Source of the DNA: UBA4722 sp041690995
GTDB taxonomy: Bacteria; Pseudomonadota; Gammaproteobacteria; DSM-16500
NCBI GenBank assembly: GCA_041690995.1
Contig: JBEPVM010000003.1
Span: 1-64,000 of the forward strand
Direction: 5' to 3'
DNA: 64,000 bases
The notes beneath the pieces are model-generated. The model saw only the letters and a program-made list of their open reading frames with translations, was not told the origin of the DNA and made no database searches. The position numbers were made by a program, and so were the translations under genes. This document shows positions 9,564 to 18,604 of this stretch, piece by piece; the stretch's first letter is position 1, and the number at the start of each line of letters is the position of its first letter.

Positions 9564-9673
9564 TACCTGAATAGCGGCTTCTATGCTTTTGACAAGAGTT
9601 AAGTGGGTCGCTTCTTTATGGGTTCTCCAAACTTCTCGATCAATTTCCCCCCTATGTTCCTGAATTGCCGTCT

Positions 9674-10402
9674 CTATAGTTTTAATTGGCTATTGAAAGG
9701 CCCGCCAAAAAATTCTTTTTGCATATCCAATTTAACAGATAATTCTTTAGACATTTTTTCAATGTCTTCTTTATTGAATAGGGCGTTAGTGAGAGTATTG
9801 TTAAATACGGCAAGCATTTCTTCCAATAATACTAATCTTTCAGCTCTACCGTGATTTCTCACTTGTGTAAACAATCCTCTGAAAGAAATGGGGTAGACCA
9901 TATTGTCTTTTAGTGAAGTAGCAACGTGATTACGTATCCTTATTTGATAATCAAAATCGCTTTCTTCTGGTTTTTTTTCTTCAGGCGCTTCTTTTGGTAG
10001 ATAAGACTGAAGTAAATCGGCTGGCTGCAGATTTGCTCGTTCTTGCTTGTCATAGCCGAGGGTTCTTCTAGCAGCGCTAAATTTTGCAGGCTCTTCGTAC
10101 ACCCATTTTTTTTCTGGTTCTTTTTCTTCGCTATTATATTTCCACGTGCGTGGCGATACTTTAAGTTCAGATATTTCTTCTAGCTTTAATTCGAATTTTT
10201 CCTCTTTCTCTTCCTCTTGGGTTGCTGCTGCGCCTGCTTCAAGAAGAGGCTGTTGCTGTTTTTCTACTGCTGCTGCAGCTTCTTCTTTTTCTTCGAATTC
10301 ATGTTGAGATGAAGTACTGCCATCTCCACTAGGAGTAGGAGGTGTGAAAGTTCTTGATCCTTGACTGTTTAGCGATCGCGACCCGCCTTCTGCTCTCATC
10401 AT
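9674..10402 (-). CDS. Acidic low-complexity hypothetical protein
   Basis: A 242-residue protein of unknown function immediately upstream of, and co-directional with, the giant repeat protein (gap 110 nt), so probably its operon partner. Residues about 30-80 are an E/A/Q-rich low-complexity stretch. The C-terminal ~90 residues are more ordered and helical (VRNHGRAERLVLLEEML onwards). I chose the ATG at 10402 because GGGGAGAAG lies a few bases upstream; a TTG at 10441 would add 13 residues. No transmembrane segment or known domain is seen. Composition resembles the linkers of the neighbour, suggesting a related origin. Confidence 0.65.
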   Translation of the reverse strand: MMRAEGGSRSLNSQGSRTFTPPTPSGDGSTSSQHEFEEKEEAAAAVEKQQQPLLEAGAAATQEEEKEEKFELKLEEISELKVSPRTWKYNSEEKEPEKKWVYEEPAKFSAARRTLGYDKQERANLQPADLLQSYLPKEAPEEKKPEESDFDYQIRIRNHVATSLKDNMVYPISFRGLFTQVRNHGRAERLVLLEEMLAVFNNTLTNALFNKEDIEKMSKELSVKLDMQKEFFGGPFNSQLKL

Positions 10403-10486
10403 ATTGCTTCTCCCCGTTTCTCCACTATTAACACCTCTCAAGTCATAGCCTGAGTATAGATGCTTAGTATTTTTCTGCCTTTTAGC

Positions 10487-10538
10487 TATAATGTTTTGAT
10501 AAATATTTTAAATTTACCTTATTTATCAAAACATTATA
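10487..10538. repeat. AT-rich inverted repeat with 19-bp perfect arms
   Basis: Arms 10487-10505 and 10520-10538 are exact reverse complements around a 14-nt loop. It lies downstream of idi and upstream of the 9674-10402 gene, all on the minus strand. It could end idi transcription or be an operator of the two-gene unit. The arms are too AT-rich for a classic intrinsic terminator. Nothing else is seen in the ~240-base gap. Confidence 0.5.
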
Positions 10539-10641
10539 GACTATCCTTCAACTATTACTTTGACTATTAGTTATCCAATTCGCGTGTTCTTGTAACATAA
10601 TTATACATGCTAATGGCGTATAATGACACAAGATAATCATC

Positions 10642-11169
10642 TTAATGAATAGCTTTTTTATTAGATTTCACTATATTTAACGCCTGTTTTAACCAGGGTG
10701 TAAATCGCTCAGGATTATCGGCTAATTCTTTTTCGAGTTCTGGGAGGGTAATCCAGCGATAAGCTAATATTTCCAATGAGTTAGGTATTATTTCTCGATG
10801 AAGTATTGTGCCGATGAGGATATGATCCACTTCATTTTCTGTTAACCCATTGCTAAAATGCGCAATATAATGGAACCAGCCTACTGCTTGTAGAGAGACA
10901 TCAAGCCCCATTTCTTCTTTAAGACGGCGTTGTCCTGCTTCAACAACTGTTTCCCCCACACGGGGATGGGAGCAGCAGGTGTTGGTCCAGAGTTCGGGTG
11001 AATGATATTTTTCTTTGGCGCGTTGCTGGAGCAGTAAATGATCACCCGAAAAGACAAAGACGGAAAAAGCACGATGGCATAAGCCTTCACGGTGGGCTTG
11101 AAGTTTTTCAGCCGTGCCGATAGGGTTGTCATCTTCATCTACTAAAATGATATGTTCTGTTGCGGCCAT
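10642..11169 (-). CDS. idi: Isopentenyl-diphosphate delta-isomerase, type I
   Basis: Interconverts isopentenyl and dimethylallyl diphosphate, the last step that makes mevalonate-derived precursors usable. A Nudix-fold enzyme of 175 residues. The catalytic cysteine is in WTNTCCSHP (C66) and the metal-binding and catalytic glutamate in ENEVDHI (E113); the Nudix segment is around LKEEMGLD. I chose the ATG at 11169, giving MAATEHIILVDE, the usual family N-terminus; the longer in-frame reading to 11292 would run into the divergent HMG-CoA reductase gene. It lies back to back with the mevalonate operon, with a 78-nt shared promoter region, so the two are likely co-regulated. Confidence 0.95.
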   Translation of the reverse strand: MAATEHIILVDEDDNPIGTAEKLQAHREGLCHRAFSVFVFSGDHLLLQQRAKEKYHSPELWTNTCCSHPRVGETVVEAGQRRLKEEMGLDVSLQAVGWFHYIAHFSNGLTENEVDHILIGTILHREIIPNSLEILAYRWITLPELEKELADNPERFTPWLKQALNIVKSNKKAIH

Positions 11170-11247
11170 TGGGTATGTTCCAGTAAAATGAGGCGCTTTT
11201 ATACCATACCTGTCGTCTAATGAGAACCTAAATGGAAAGTGTGCTTT

Positions 11248-12342
11248 ATGAATTGGCAACGCAATAAACAGATTGCAAGTATTCCCATGCAACGGGTGGG
11301 ACCTGTAAAAATTAAGGGTGAGGTAAATGCCTTGCTTTCGATTCCTTTAGCCACTTTTGAAATGCCGCTTTGGGCATCCACTCATCGAGGTGCAAAAGTG
11401 TGTACAGCAGCAGGGGGTATTAGCGCGATGGTAGTGGATGAACGCATGACGCGTTCAGTCTTGCTGGAAGCGAATACTATTCAAGAGGCATACGAAGCGA
11501 TTCTACACATCGTCAAACAGAAAGAAGAGATGCAACGGAGGGTGGTTGAAACGAGCCGTTATGCTCGCTTGCTGGATATTCATAGCCAACAGGTCGGCAA
11601 TTTAATTTATTTGCGTTTTGAATTTAATACAGCCGATGCAGCAGGGCATAACATGGCGACACTCGCAAGTGATTGTTTGCTGACGTGGATTTTATCGCAT
11701 TATAAAAATTTAAACTATATTTCCATTTCAGGAAATTATTGTGCGGATAAAAAAGTCTCTGCGGTGAATGGTATTTTAGGCAGAGGGAAATATGTGATTG
11801 CGGAAGTGCTGATTTCATCTGATCTCTGCAAGCGTTTTTTAAAAACAACACCTGATAAAATAGTCCAGTTAAATATTAAGAAAAATTTAATAGGCAGTAT
11901 AGTCGCAGGCAGCCTTCGAAGTGCGAATGCACATTTTGCCAATATGCTATTGGGTTTTTATTTAGCGACAGGGCAAGATGCCGCTAATATTGTTGAAGGG
12001 TCACAGGGAATAGTCCATGCTGAATTGCGCGGTGAAGATTTATATTTCACAGTGACCTTGCCGAATGTGATTGTTGGCGCAGTGGGGAATGGCAAAACGC
12101 ATGATTTTGTGCGGGATAATTTACAACAGTTAGGGTGTCTTGAAGAACGAGCGCCTGGCGAAAACGCACGGCGCCTGGCTATTATTGCAGCGTGTGCAGT
12201 ATTATGCGGAGAATTATCTTTGCTGGCAGCGCAGACAAATCCCGGTGAGTTAATGAAAAGTCATTTGAAATTGGAACGCTCCTCGGAAAATAAAGATAAA
12301 AATAAAGATAAAAACAAAGATGTCGGGAGTCAGAGTGCTTAA
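11248..12342 (+). CDS. mvaA: Hydroxymethylglutaryl-CoA reductase, class I type
   Basis: Reduces HMG-CoA to mevalonate with NAD(P)H, the committing step of the mevalonate pathway. The 364-residue protein has the catalytic glutamate in LATFE (E38), the DAAGHNMAT motif (residues 130-138) and the catalytic lysine in SGNYCADKK (K168/K169), followed by GRGK. The SGNYC-DKK block is typical of class I enzymes. The N-terminus is compact, with no membrane anchor. ATG at 11248 follows GGAAAG; a GTG at 11239 is less likely. The C-terminal tail holds a short NKDK repeat. First gene of the operon; its end overlaps the HMG-CoA synthase gene. Confidence 0.93.
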   Translation: MNWQRNKQIASIPMQRVGPVKIKGEVNALLSIPLATFEMPLWASTHRGAKVCTAAGGISAMVVDERMTRSVLLEANTIQEAYEAILHIVKQKEEMQRRVVETSRYARLLDIHSQQVGNLIYLRFEFNTADAAGHNMATLASDCLLTWILSHYKNLNYISISGNYCADKKVSAVNGILGRGKYVIAEVLISSDLCKRFLKTTPDKIVQLNIKKNLIGSIVAGSLRSANAHFANMLLGFYLATGQDAANIVEGSQGIVHAELRGEDLYFTVTLPNVIVGAVGNGKTHDFVRDNLQQLGCLEERAPGENARRLAIIAACAVLCGELSLLAAQTNPGELMKSHLKLERSSENKDKNKDKNKDVGSQSA

Positions 12343-13510
12343 AGTCGGTATTGATACACTTGCATTTTACACATCACATTATAAGCTGGATTTAGCGCGT
12401 TTGGCTGAAGTGCGTGGCGTTGATCCTGATAAATATTTTATTGGATTAGGGCAATCTCAGATGGCGGTTCCATCGCCGGATGAAGATATTGTGACGATGG
12501 CGGCTAACGCTGCGCGTGATGCATTACGTGATGTGGATTATTCTTCCATTGAAATGCTGTTATTTGCCACTGAATCAGGCATTGATCAATCAAAAGCAGC
12601 AGGTATTTATGTCCATGATTTAGTAGGTTTACCGCAGCGATGTCGCGTGATTGAATTAAAGCAGGCGTGTTATAGCGCGACATTTGCATTACAGCTTGCA
12701 CTGCCATTTCTACGACAATATCCTGATAAAAAAATATTGTTAATTGCCTCGGATATTGCACGTTATGGCTTAGGCGCACCCGGTGAATCATCACAAGGGT
12801 GTGGCGCTGTTGCAATGGTGCTATCTGCTCATCCACGTATTTTAGCGCTTGAACCTGAGTATGGTGTGGTGACGGAAAATGTCATGGATTTTTGGCGACC
12901 CAATTATGCAGATGCTGCTTTTGTAGAGGGAAAATATTCCAGTAAGCTGTATTTAACAATGTTAGAAAAAACATGGCATCAATATCACGTACTTAGTCAA
13001 CGTGAGTTTAGTGAGCATGATTATTTTTGTTATCATGCCTCTGTGCCGCGACTGGTCGAGAAAGCACACCACTATTTAGCGAAAATATGTCATAGAGATA
13101 AATTGCCTGAAGAAATTCTGCAGAAACAAGTGGGAGATTCGCTTGATTATGGCCGACAAATTGGTAATAGCTACACGGCTTCTTTATATGTTGGTTTAGT
13201 CTCACTTTTAGATTTGGCCCAAGAAGATTTAACGGATAAACGAATAGGATTTTATAGTTATGGTTCAGGGTGCGTTGCAGAATTTTTTAGTGGAGTTATT
13301 CAATCGGGTTATCAAAAAATGCTGAATACAACTTTACATCAGACATTATTGAGAGAGCGCACTGCATTGACGTATCCTGAATATGAAGCATTTTATTCTT
13401 TTAAATATCCTCAAGATGGCAGCTTGTGTGAAATACCCCATCACAAAACAGGTGCGTTCCGTTTGGCGGCTATTCGAGACCATCGACGAATTTACGAAAA
13501 AAACACATGA
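12335..13510 (+). CDS. mvaS: Hydroxymethylglutaryl-CoA synthase
   Basis: Condenses acetyl-CoA with acetoacetyl-CoA to HMG-CoA. The catalytic triad is visible: E80 in FATESGID, C112 in KQACYSAT and H234 in CYHASVP. The fold and length (391 residues) suit bacterial HMG-CoA synthase. I prefer the GTG at 12335 because GGGAG lies 6 nt upstream and it gives the family N-terminus KVGIDTLAFYT. An ATG at 12320 is the alternative. Overlaps the reductase gene by 8 nt and ends in an ATGA junction with mevalonate kinase, so translation is probably coupled. Confidence 0.93.
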   Translation: MLKVGIDTLAFYTSHYKLDLARLAEVRGVDPDKYFIGLGQSQMAVPSPDEDIVTMAANAARDALRDVDYSSIEMLLFATESGIDQSKAAGIYVHDLVGLPQRCRVIELKQACYSATFALQLALPFLRQYPDKKILLIASDIARYGLGAPGESSQGCGAVAMVLSAHPRILALEPEYGVVTENVMDFWRPNYADAAFVEGKYSSKLYLTMLEKTWHQYHVLSQREFSEHDYFCYHASVPRLVEKAHHYLAKICHRDKLPEEILQKQVGDSLDYGRQIGNSYTASLYVGLVSLLDLAQEDLTDKRIGFYSYGSGCVAEFFSGVIQSGYQKMLNTTLHQTLLRERTALTYPEYEAFYSFKYPQDGSLCEIPHHKTGAFRLAAIRDHRRIYEKNT

Positions 13511-14535
13511 AAGTAATGGCCAAAACACAAAGTGTCGCACCTGGAAAATTAATATTGTCAGGCGAACATTCAGTGGTTTATGGAAATCCTGCATTAGTGA
13601 TGGCGACCAATCGTTATGTGACGACCACCGTACAACCGCAAACAGCAGCGCAAATTACTTTTCATTTTCCTGATTTAAAAGGCGTGTGCAGTTTAACGTA
13701 TGAAAAATTGATACAAGTCAAAAATCGTTTGAGGGAAGATTATCAGCGTTTTATAGAAAATCATTTAAGCATTGGTGATGTATTGCAAGAACCCATTGAG
13801 CTGGCGCAATTTGTTTTGAGTTTGCTTTTAGAAGCCGCGGGAATCACATCATTGAAAAGAATGAATATTAATATACAATCTGATATTCCTATGGGTTGTG
13901 GTATGGGTTCTTCAGCGGCTGCTATTTTAAGTATGCTATCTGCGATAGCGCATTATTTACAAATCTCGCTTTCTCCAGAATTATTTTTTAATTTAGCGCA
14001 GACAGCAGAAAATATTCAGCATGGGCATTCAAGCGGACTTGATTTAGTCAGCTCAATACGAGGTGGGTGTCTGTATGTCAAAAAAGATAATATTAGCCCA
14101 CGCATACCCCCAGCATTGCCTTTATATATCATGAACACAGGGCAACCCCAAGTCACAACAGGTGATTGTGTCGCGGCTGTCGCGCCTTATTTTAATCAAA
14201 CTGATATTGGTAATGATTTTGCTGCCGTGACAGATGCCATGGATCAAGCATTTCAACGCAATAAAATGCCTGATGTGATCATAGCCATTCGTGAAAATCA
14301 TAAATTATTAAACACGATTGGGGTTGTGCCTCTGAAAGAACAACAGATGATTGCTGAGATAGAGCAAAAAGGGGGGGCGGCCAAAATTAGCGGCGCAGGC
14401 GCGGTCGCGGGAGACAAGGCGGGTATTGTGCTGATTGCCATAGAAGATGAAAACATCTTACAAAAAATTGCGAGATACTATCAACAAGTGATTATTCCTG
14501 TTCAATGTGAACCGCGAGGCGTGTATGTTAATTAA
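13507..14535 (+). CDS. mvk: Mevalonate kinase
   Basis: Phosphorylates mevalonate at the 5-hydroxyl with ATP. A GHMP-family kinase of 342 residues. The N-terminal APGKLILSGEHSVVYG is the mevalonate kinase signature. MGCGMGSSAAA is the ATP-binding GHMP motif, and the C-terminal KISGAGAVAGD is the third GHMP motif. HGHSSGLDL contains the catalytic aspartate region. Start ATG at 13507 forms a 4-nt ATGA overlap with the HMG-CoA synthase stop; an internal ATG at 13516 is possible. Part of the overlapping mevalonate operon. Confidence 0.93.
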   Translation: MKVMAKTQSVAPGKLILSGEHSVVYGNPALVMATNRYVTTTVQPQTAAQITFHFPDLKGVCSLTYEKLIQVKNRLREDYQRFIENHLSIGDVLQEPIELAQFVLSLLLEAAGITSLKRMNINIQSDIPMGCGMGSSAAAILSMLSAIAHYLQISLSPELFFNLAQTAENIQHGHSSGLDLVSSIRGGCLYVKKDNISPRIPPALPLYIMNTGQPQVTTGDCVAAVAPYFNQTDIGNDFAAVTDAMDQAFQRNKMPDVIIAIRENHKLLNTIGVVPLKEQQMIAEIEQKGGAAKISGAGAVAGDKAGIVLIAIEDENILQKIARYYQQVIIPVQCEPRGVYVN

Positions 14536-15436
14536 AGCCTCAGCACCTGGCAGTCTGATGTTGCTGGGTGAATATGCTGTATTGCAGGGTGGGCAGGCAC
14601 TTGTGTGTGCGGTAGAGAAACGTATTTATGTCTCTCTAAAACCTCGGGTGGATGATCAAATAAAATTAATTTCAGATTTAGGTGAGTTAACTATTCCATT
14701 ATCTCAACTTGAAATTATTCCACCTTTTCAATTTGTACTCGCAACGTTAAAAAAATATCGAAAATTGATTAAGCAAGGTTGCAATATTACAATTCAATCC
14801 GAATTTTCAGATAAAATAGGATTAGCATCCTCAGCGGCAGTCACAGTCGCAGTATTGGCCGCATTAACGGCCTGGTTAGAATTATCTTATTCACCTTTAC
14901 AATTGATTCGAGAAGCACGCCACATTGTACAATCCGTGCAAGGTGTGGGATCAGGTGCAGATGTGGCTGCCTGTGTACTCGGTGGCATGGTAGCTTATCG
15001 AAAAAATCCCTTCATCGCAGAAAGAATAGAATGTTTTCATCCATTAACACTTGTTTATTCAGGATCTAAAACACCTACCGTGATTGCGATTAACCAAGTC
15101 AACAAATATTTTTCTTCTAAATCTATACTGTTTAAACAATTATTACGTGCGATTACTATCTGCGCGCAGCAAGGCATCGCTGCGGTAAAAGCTGAAAATT
15201 TCACAGAATTAGGTCATCTCATGACGATTCAGCAAGGCTTAATGACAGCATTGAGCGTGAATACCCCTCACTTACAGGCTATCATTGAAAAATTGATGAT
15301 AGAGCCTGAGATTTTAGGCGCAAAAATTTCTGGTTCAGGATTAGGTGATTGTGTCGTGGGATTAGGTACTGCCAAAGATATAGAACAAATTCCTATTGCC
15401 ATTGCCACACAAGGAGTACGCTGTGAAAAAATCTGA
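14525..15436 (+). CDS. mvaK2: Phosphomevalonate kinase
   Basis: A second GHMP kinase, here assigned to the phosphorylation of mevalonate 5-phosphate from its place between mevalonate kinase and diphosphomevalonate decarboxylase. The 303-residue protein has SAPGSLMLLGEYAVLQGG at the N-terminus, IGLASSAAVTVAV as ATP motif, GSGADVAACVLGG and the C-terminal KISGSGLGDCVVG. ATG at 14525 has CGAGGCG just upstream and overlaps the preceding gene by 11 nt. GHMP kinases of this operon are similar, so the assignment rests on sequence pattern plus position. Confidence 0.88.
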   Translation: MLIKASAPGSLMLLGEYAVLQGGQALVCAVEKRIYVSLKPRVDDQIKLISDLGELTIPLSQLEIIPPFQFVLATLKKYRKLIKQGCNITIQSEFSDKIGLASSAAVTVAVLAALTAWLELSYSPLQLIREARHIVQSVQGVGSGADVAACVLGGMVAYRKNPFIAERIECFHPLTLVYSGSKTPTVIAINQVNKYFSSKSILFKQLLRAITICAQQGIAAVKAENFTELGHLMTIQQGLMTALSVNTPHLQAIIEKLMIEPEILGAKISGSGLGDCVVGLGTAKDIEQIPIAIATQGVRCEKI

Positions 15437-16418
15437 TATTGTTCATTTCATTTTAGGAGAACGTCTGCACTATCCAGCAAGCTCTACACCAGTCAGTGCG
15501 TTCGCAGCGACTAATATTGCGTTATGCAAATATTGGGGGAAACGTGATTCAGAATTAAATTTACCCATGACATCCAGTTTATCTATTTCACTTGGCGATA
15601 AAGGTGCAACGACTGAGTTAAGTATTAATGACACACAAGATAAAGTGATAGTGAATAATAAGGAGGTTACTGGCGATTCAAGTTTTTATAAACGCTTAAT
15701 CACATTTTTAGATTTATTTCGTAGCTCGCGAAAGATTTATTTTACTATAGTGATTCAAGTGAATATTCCCATTGCTGCAGGGCTTGCGTCTTCCGCTTGC
15801 GGTTTTGCATCACTTGTACTTGCATTAAATCAATTATTTCATTGGGAATTAAGCGAAAAAGATTTATCTATTCTAGCGCGCCTGGGCAGCGGCAGCGCTT
15901 CTCGTTCTATTCTATCGGGCTTTGTAGAATGGCATAAAGGAATAGAAACAGATGGCATGGATAGTTATGCGACCGCACTCCCAGAAATATGGCCTGAATT
16001 ATGCGTAGGATTATTAATTTTTAACAAACAAGAAAAAAGTATGAGTTCAAGAGAAGCGATGCAACGTACTGTCAATACCAGCGCACTGTATCCTGCCTGG
16101 CTTGATAAAGCCAGTCAAGATCTCATCGCTATTAAAAAAGCGATTCAAGAAAAAGATTTTTTACAATTAGGCAAAATCGCAGAATCAAATGCATTAACCA
16201 TGCACGCATTGATGCTGTCCGCATGGCCACCCATCAGTTATTTTTTACCTGAAACTCTCATTGCCATGCAAAAAATTTGGGAGCTACGAAAACAAGGCAT
16301 TCCTATTTATTTTACCCAGGACGCAGGGCCTCATTTGAAATTATTAGTATTACAAAAAGATAAGGCGGAGGTTCAATCCCATTTTCCTTCGGTTGAGTGG
16401 GTGCGGGTTTTTAAATAA
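15423..16418 (+). CDS. mvaD: Diphosphomevalonate decarboxylase
   Basis: Converts mevalonate diphosphate to isopentenyl diphosphate with ATP, completing the pathway. The 331-residue protein has NIALCKYWGKRD near the N-terminus, IAAGLASSACGFASL (P-loop-like GHMP motif), the LGSGSASRS motif and TQDAGPHLK near the C-terminus, matching decarboxylases rather than kinases. Translation most likely begins at the GTG at 15423, 6 nt after AAGGAG; a longer reading from 15396 lacks a site. Overlaps the previous gene by 14 nt. Last gene of the operon. Confidence 0.94.
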   Translation: MKKSDIVHFILGERLHYPASSTPVSAFAATNIALCKYWGKRDSELNLPMTSSLSISLGDKGATTELSINDTQDKVIVNNKEVTGDSSFYKRLITFLDLFRSSRKIYFTIVIQVNIPIAAGLASSACGFASLVLALNQLFHWELSEKDLSILARLGSGSASRSILSGFVEWHKGIETDGMDSYATALPEIWPELCVGLLIFNKQEKSMSSREAMQRTVNTSALYPAWLDKASQDLIAIKKAIQEKDFLQLGKIAESNALTMHALMLSAWPPISYFLPETLIAMQKIWELRKQGIPIYFTQDAGPHLKLLVLQKDKAEVQSHFPSVEWVRVFK

Positions 16419-16470
16419 CTTGGATATTGAATAAATATGAGCCATGCGATGTTGATTTTTAGTGATCCTT

Positions 16471-16499
16471 GCAAAATGGCAACTCCGATGCCATTTTGC
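16471..16499. terminator. Hairpin after the mevalonate operon, possible terminator
   Basis: GCAAAATGGCA (16471-16481) pairs perfectly with TGCCATTTTGC (16489-16499) around a 7-nt loop, about 50 nt after mvaD. There is no clear T tract, so a rho-independent terminator is only a possibility. It separates the mevalonate operon from tRNA-Val. Confidence 0.45.
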
Positions 16500-16577
16500 G
16501 ATTTATAAGGTGATGAACACCCTTGCGATATTTCATTTGTGATGCTATCGTTACCGCCTTCATTTGATTGAATTTAT

Positions 16578-16652
16578 AGGCACGTAGCTCAGTGGTAGAG
16601 CACCACCTTGACATGGTGGTGGTCGGTGGTTCGATCCCACTCGTGCCTACCA
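16578..16652 (+). tRNA. tRNA-Val (anticodon GAC)
   Basis: A complete cloverleaf including encoded CCA. The acceptor stem AGGCACG pairs with CGTGCCT. The D arm is GCTC-loop-GAGC. The anticodon stem CCACC/GGTGG flanks loop TTGACAT, giving anticodon GAC. The T arm contains TTCGATC. It ends 16 nt before the thrS start codon, so it is probably processed from a shared transcript. Confidence 0.96.
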
Positions 16653-16668
16653 ATAGGTTTTGAAATCT

Positions 16669-18588
16669 ATGTTAATTGTGACTTTGCCAGATGGCACTGA
16701 AAAACACTTTCCAGGCGCTCTGACGGTAGCAGATATTGCAGCGAGTATCGGAGCGGGCTTAGCGAAAGCCGCGCTCGCAGGGAAAGTGGATGGTAAATTA
16801 GTTGATACCTCTTATTTAGTCGAGAAAAATGCGGCTGTTTCTATTGTAACGGATAAAGACCCATCGGCACTGGAAGTCATTCGACATTCTACGGCGCATT
16901 TACTTGCCCAAGCCGTGAAAATTTTATTTCCAAGCGCACAAGTGACCATTGGACCCGTGATTGAAAATGGGTTTTATTATGATTTCTCCTACGAACGCTC
17001 GTTTACACCTGAGGATTTAATTCGCATCGAAGAAAAAATGGCTGAGTTAACAAAACAAAATTTTCCAGTGACACGAAAAATAATGGAGCGAGAAGCGGCT
17101 ATTCAGTTTTTCCAAAGTATCGGCGAGAATTATAAAGCACAGATTATTAAAGATCTTCCTGCAGATAGCGTGTTAACGACTTATCAGCAAGGTGATTTTA
17201 TTGATTTATGCCGTGGTCCGCATGTCCCTCACACTGGGAAATTGACTGCTTTTAAATTAACAAAATTAGCGGGGGCGTACTGGCGTGGTGATTCAAATAA
17301 TGAAATGCTGCAACGTATTTATGGAACGGCGTGGACAGATAAAAAAACATTAGAAAATTATTTAAAGAATTTAGAAGAAGCAGAAAAACGAGATCATCGA
17401 AAAAGCGGCAAGACTCTGGATTTATTTCATTTCCAGGAAGAAGCCCCTGGTATGGTATTTTGGCATGCCAATGGTTGGGCTATTTATCAGCAAATAAAAA
17501 ACTATATTAGCCAAAAGATCAGTGTCCACACGTATGAAGAAATTGTCACCCCGCAACTGGTTGATCTTGAATTATGGAAAAAATCCGGGCATTGGGGTAT
17601 GTTTGGCGAAGAAATGTTTACTGTCACAGTAGACGATAGACAGTATGCATTAAAACCCATGAATTGCCCCTGTCATGTGCAAATATTCAAACAAGGTCTA
17701 CGCAGTTATCGTGATTTACCGTTACGTTTCGCTGAATTTGGTTGTTGCCATCGCAACGAATTATCCGGTGCGATGCATGGATTAATGCGCGTGCGCCAGA
17801 TGGTACAAGATGATGGCCATATTTTCTGTACTGAAGACCAAATCCAGTCAGAGTCTTTAAATTTTATTAAATTATTAATGGATGTGTACCGTGATTTTGG
17901 TTTTAACACGATTATTCTTAAATTAGCGACTCGGCCAGCTAAACGCTTGGGTACGGATGAATTATGGGATAATGCAGAAAATGCTTTATCTGAAGCGTTA
18001 CGCCAGGCGGGTCTGACTTTTGAAGAAAAAAAAGGCGAAGGCGCTTTTTATGGCCCTAAAATTGAATTTCACTTAAAAGATTGTATAGGTCGCACATGGC
18101 AATGTGGTACATTGCAGTTGGATTATTCTATGCCTGCGCGATTAGAAGCTTATTATATTGCTGAAGACAGCAGTAAAAAAGTACCCGTGATGTTACATAG
18201 AGCTATTTTAGGTTCGTTAGAACGATTTATTGGGATCTTATTAGAACATTATGCAGGCAAGTTACCTGTTTGGTTAGCGCCGACCCAAGCTGTTTTAATG
18301 AATATTACAGATCGTCAAGACGGTTATGTGAAAGAAATGACCTCTTTTTTGAAAAAACAAGGCATTAGAGTAAAATCGGACTTGAGAAATGAGAAGATTG
18401 GCTATAAAATCCGCGAGCATACATTACAGTGTGTGCCTTATTTGTTAGTGGTCGGGGATCGCGAAGCAGAAACACGCACTGTTTCAGTGCGCACGCAGCA
18501 AGGTGTTGATCTGGGTAGTTTATCTATTGAGAAATGCTTAGACTTGATAAATCAAGCCATTGCGATGCGTGGCCGACTTGACGATTGA
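16669..18588 (+). CDS. thrS: Threonyl-tRNA synthetase
   Basis: Charges tRNA-Thr; a 639-residue class II synthetase of normal length. An N-terminal TGS domain (about residues 1-60) is followed by the editing domain with HSTAHLLAQAV. The catalytic core carries the zinc-site cysteine in PMNCPCHVQIF, class II motif 2 around FGCCHRNELSGAMHGL, RVRQMVQDDGHIFC and a C-terminal anticodon-binding domain. Start ATG at 16669. First gene of the conserved thrS-infC-rpmI-rplT block; infC follows after 16 nt. Confidence 0.97.
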   Translation: MLIVTLPDGTEKHFPGALTVADIAASIGAGLAKAALAGKVDGKLVDTSYLVEKNAAVSIVTDKDPSALEVIRHSTAHLLAQAVKILFPSAQVTIGPVIENGFYYDFSYERSFTPEDLIRIEEKMAELTKQNFPVTRKIMEREAAIQFFQSIGENYKAQIIKDLPADSVLTTYQQGDFIDLCRGPHVPHTGKLTAFKLTKLAGAYWRGDSNNEMLQRIYGTAWTDKKTLENYLKNLEEAEKRDHRKSGKTLDLFHFQEEAPGMVFWHANGWAIYQQIKNYISQKISVHTYEEIVTPQLVDLELWKKSGHWGMFGEEMFTVTVDDRQYALKPMNCPCHVQIFKQGLRSYRDLPLRFAEFGCCHRNELSGAMHGLMRVRQMVQDDGHIFCTEDQIQSESLNFIKLLMDVYRDFGFNTIILKLATRPAKRLGTDELWDNAENALSEALRQAGLTFEEKKGEGAFYGPKIEFHLKDCIGRTWQCGTLQLDYSMPARLEAYYIAEDSSKKVPVMLHRAILGSLERFIGILLEHYAGKLPVWLAPTQAVLMNITDRQDGYVKEMTSFLKKQGIRVKSDLRNEKIGYKIREHTLQCVPYLLVVGDREAETRTVSVRTQQGVDLGSLSIEKCLDLINQAIAMRGRLDD

Positions 18589-18604
18589 TTAGGAGGAAGT
18601 GAGA

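Noticed and set aside
9565..9673. Hidden small gene between the giant gene and its partner
   Set aside because: A 24-codon continuation of the upstream frame behind a TAG exists, but there is no start codon or ribosome site for an independent gene.
16459..16653. Minus-strand frame with VGTSGIEPPTTT-like start
   Set aside because: It is the antisense of tRNA-Val, a well-known spurious translation.
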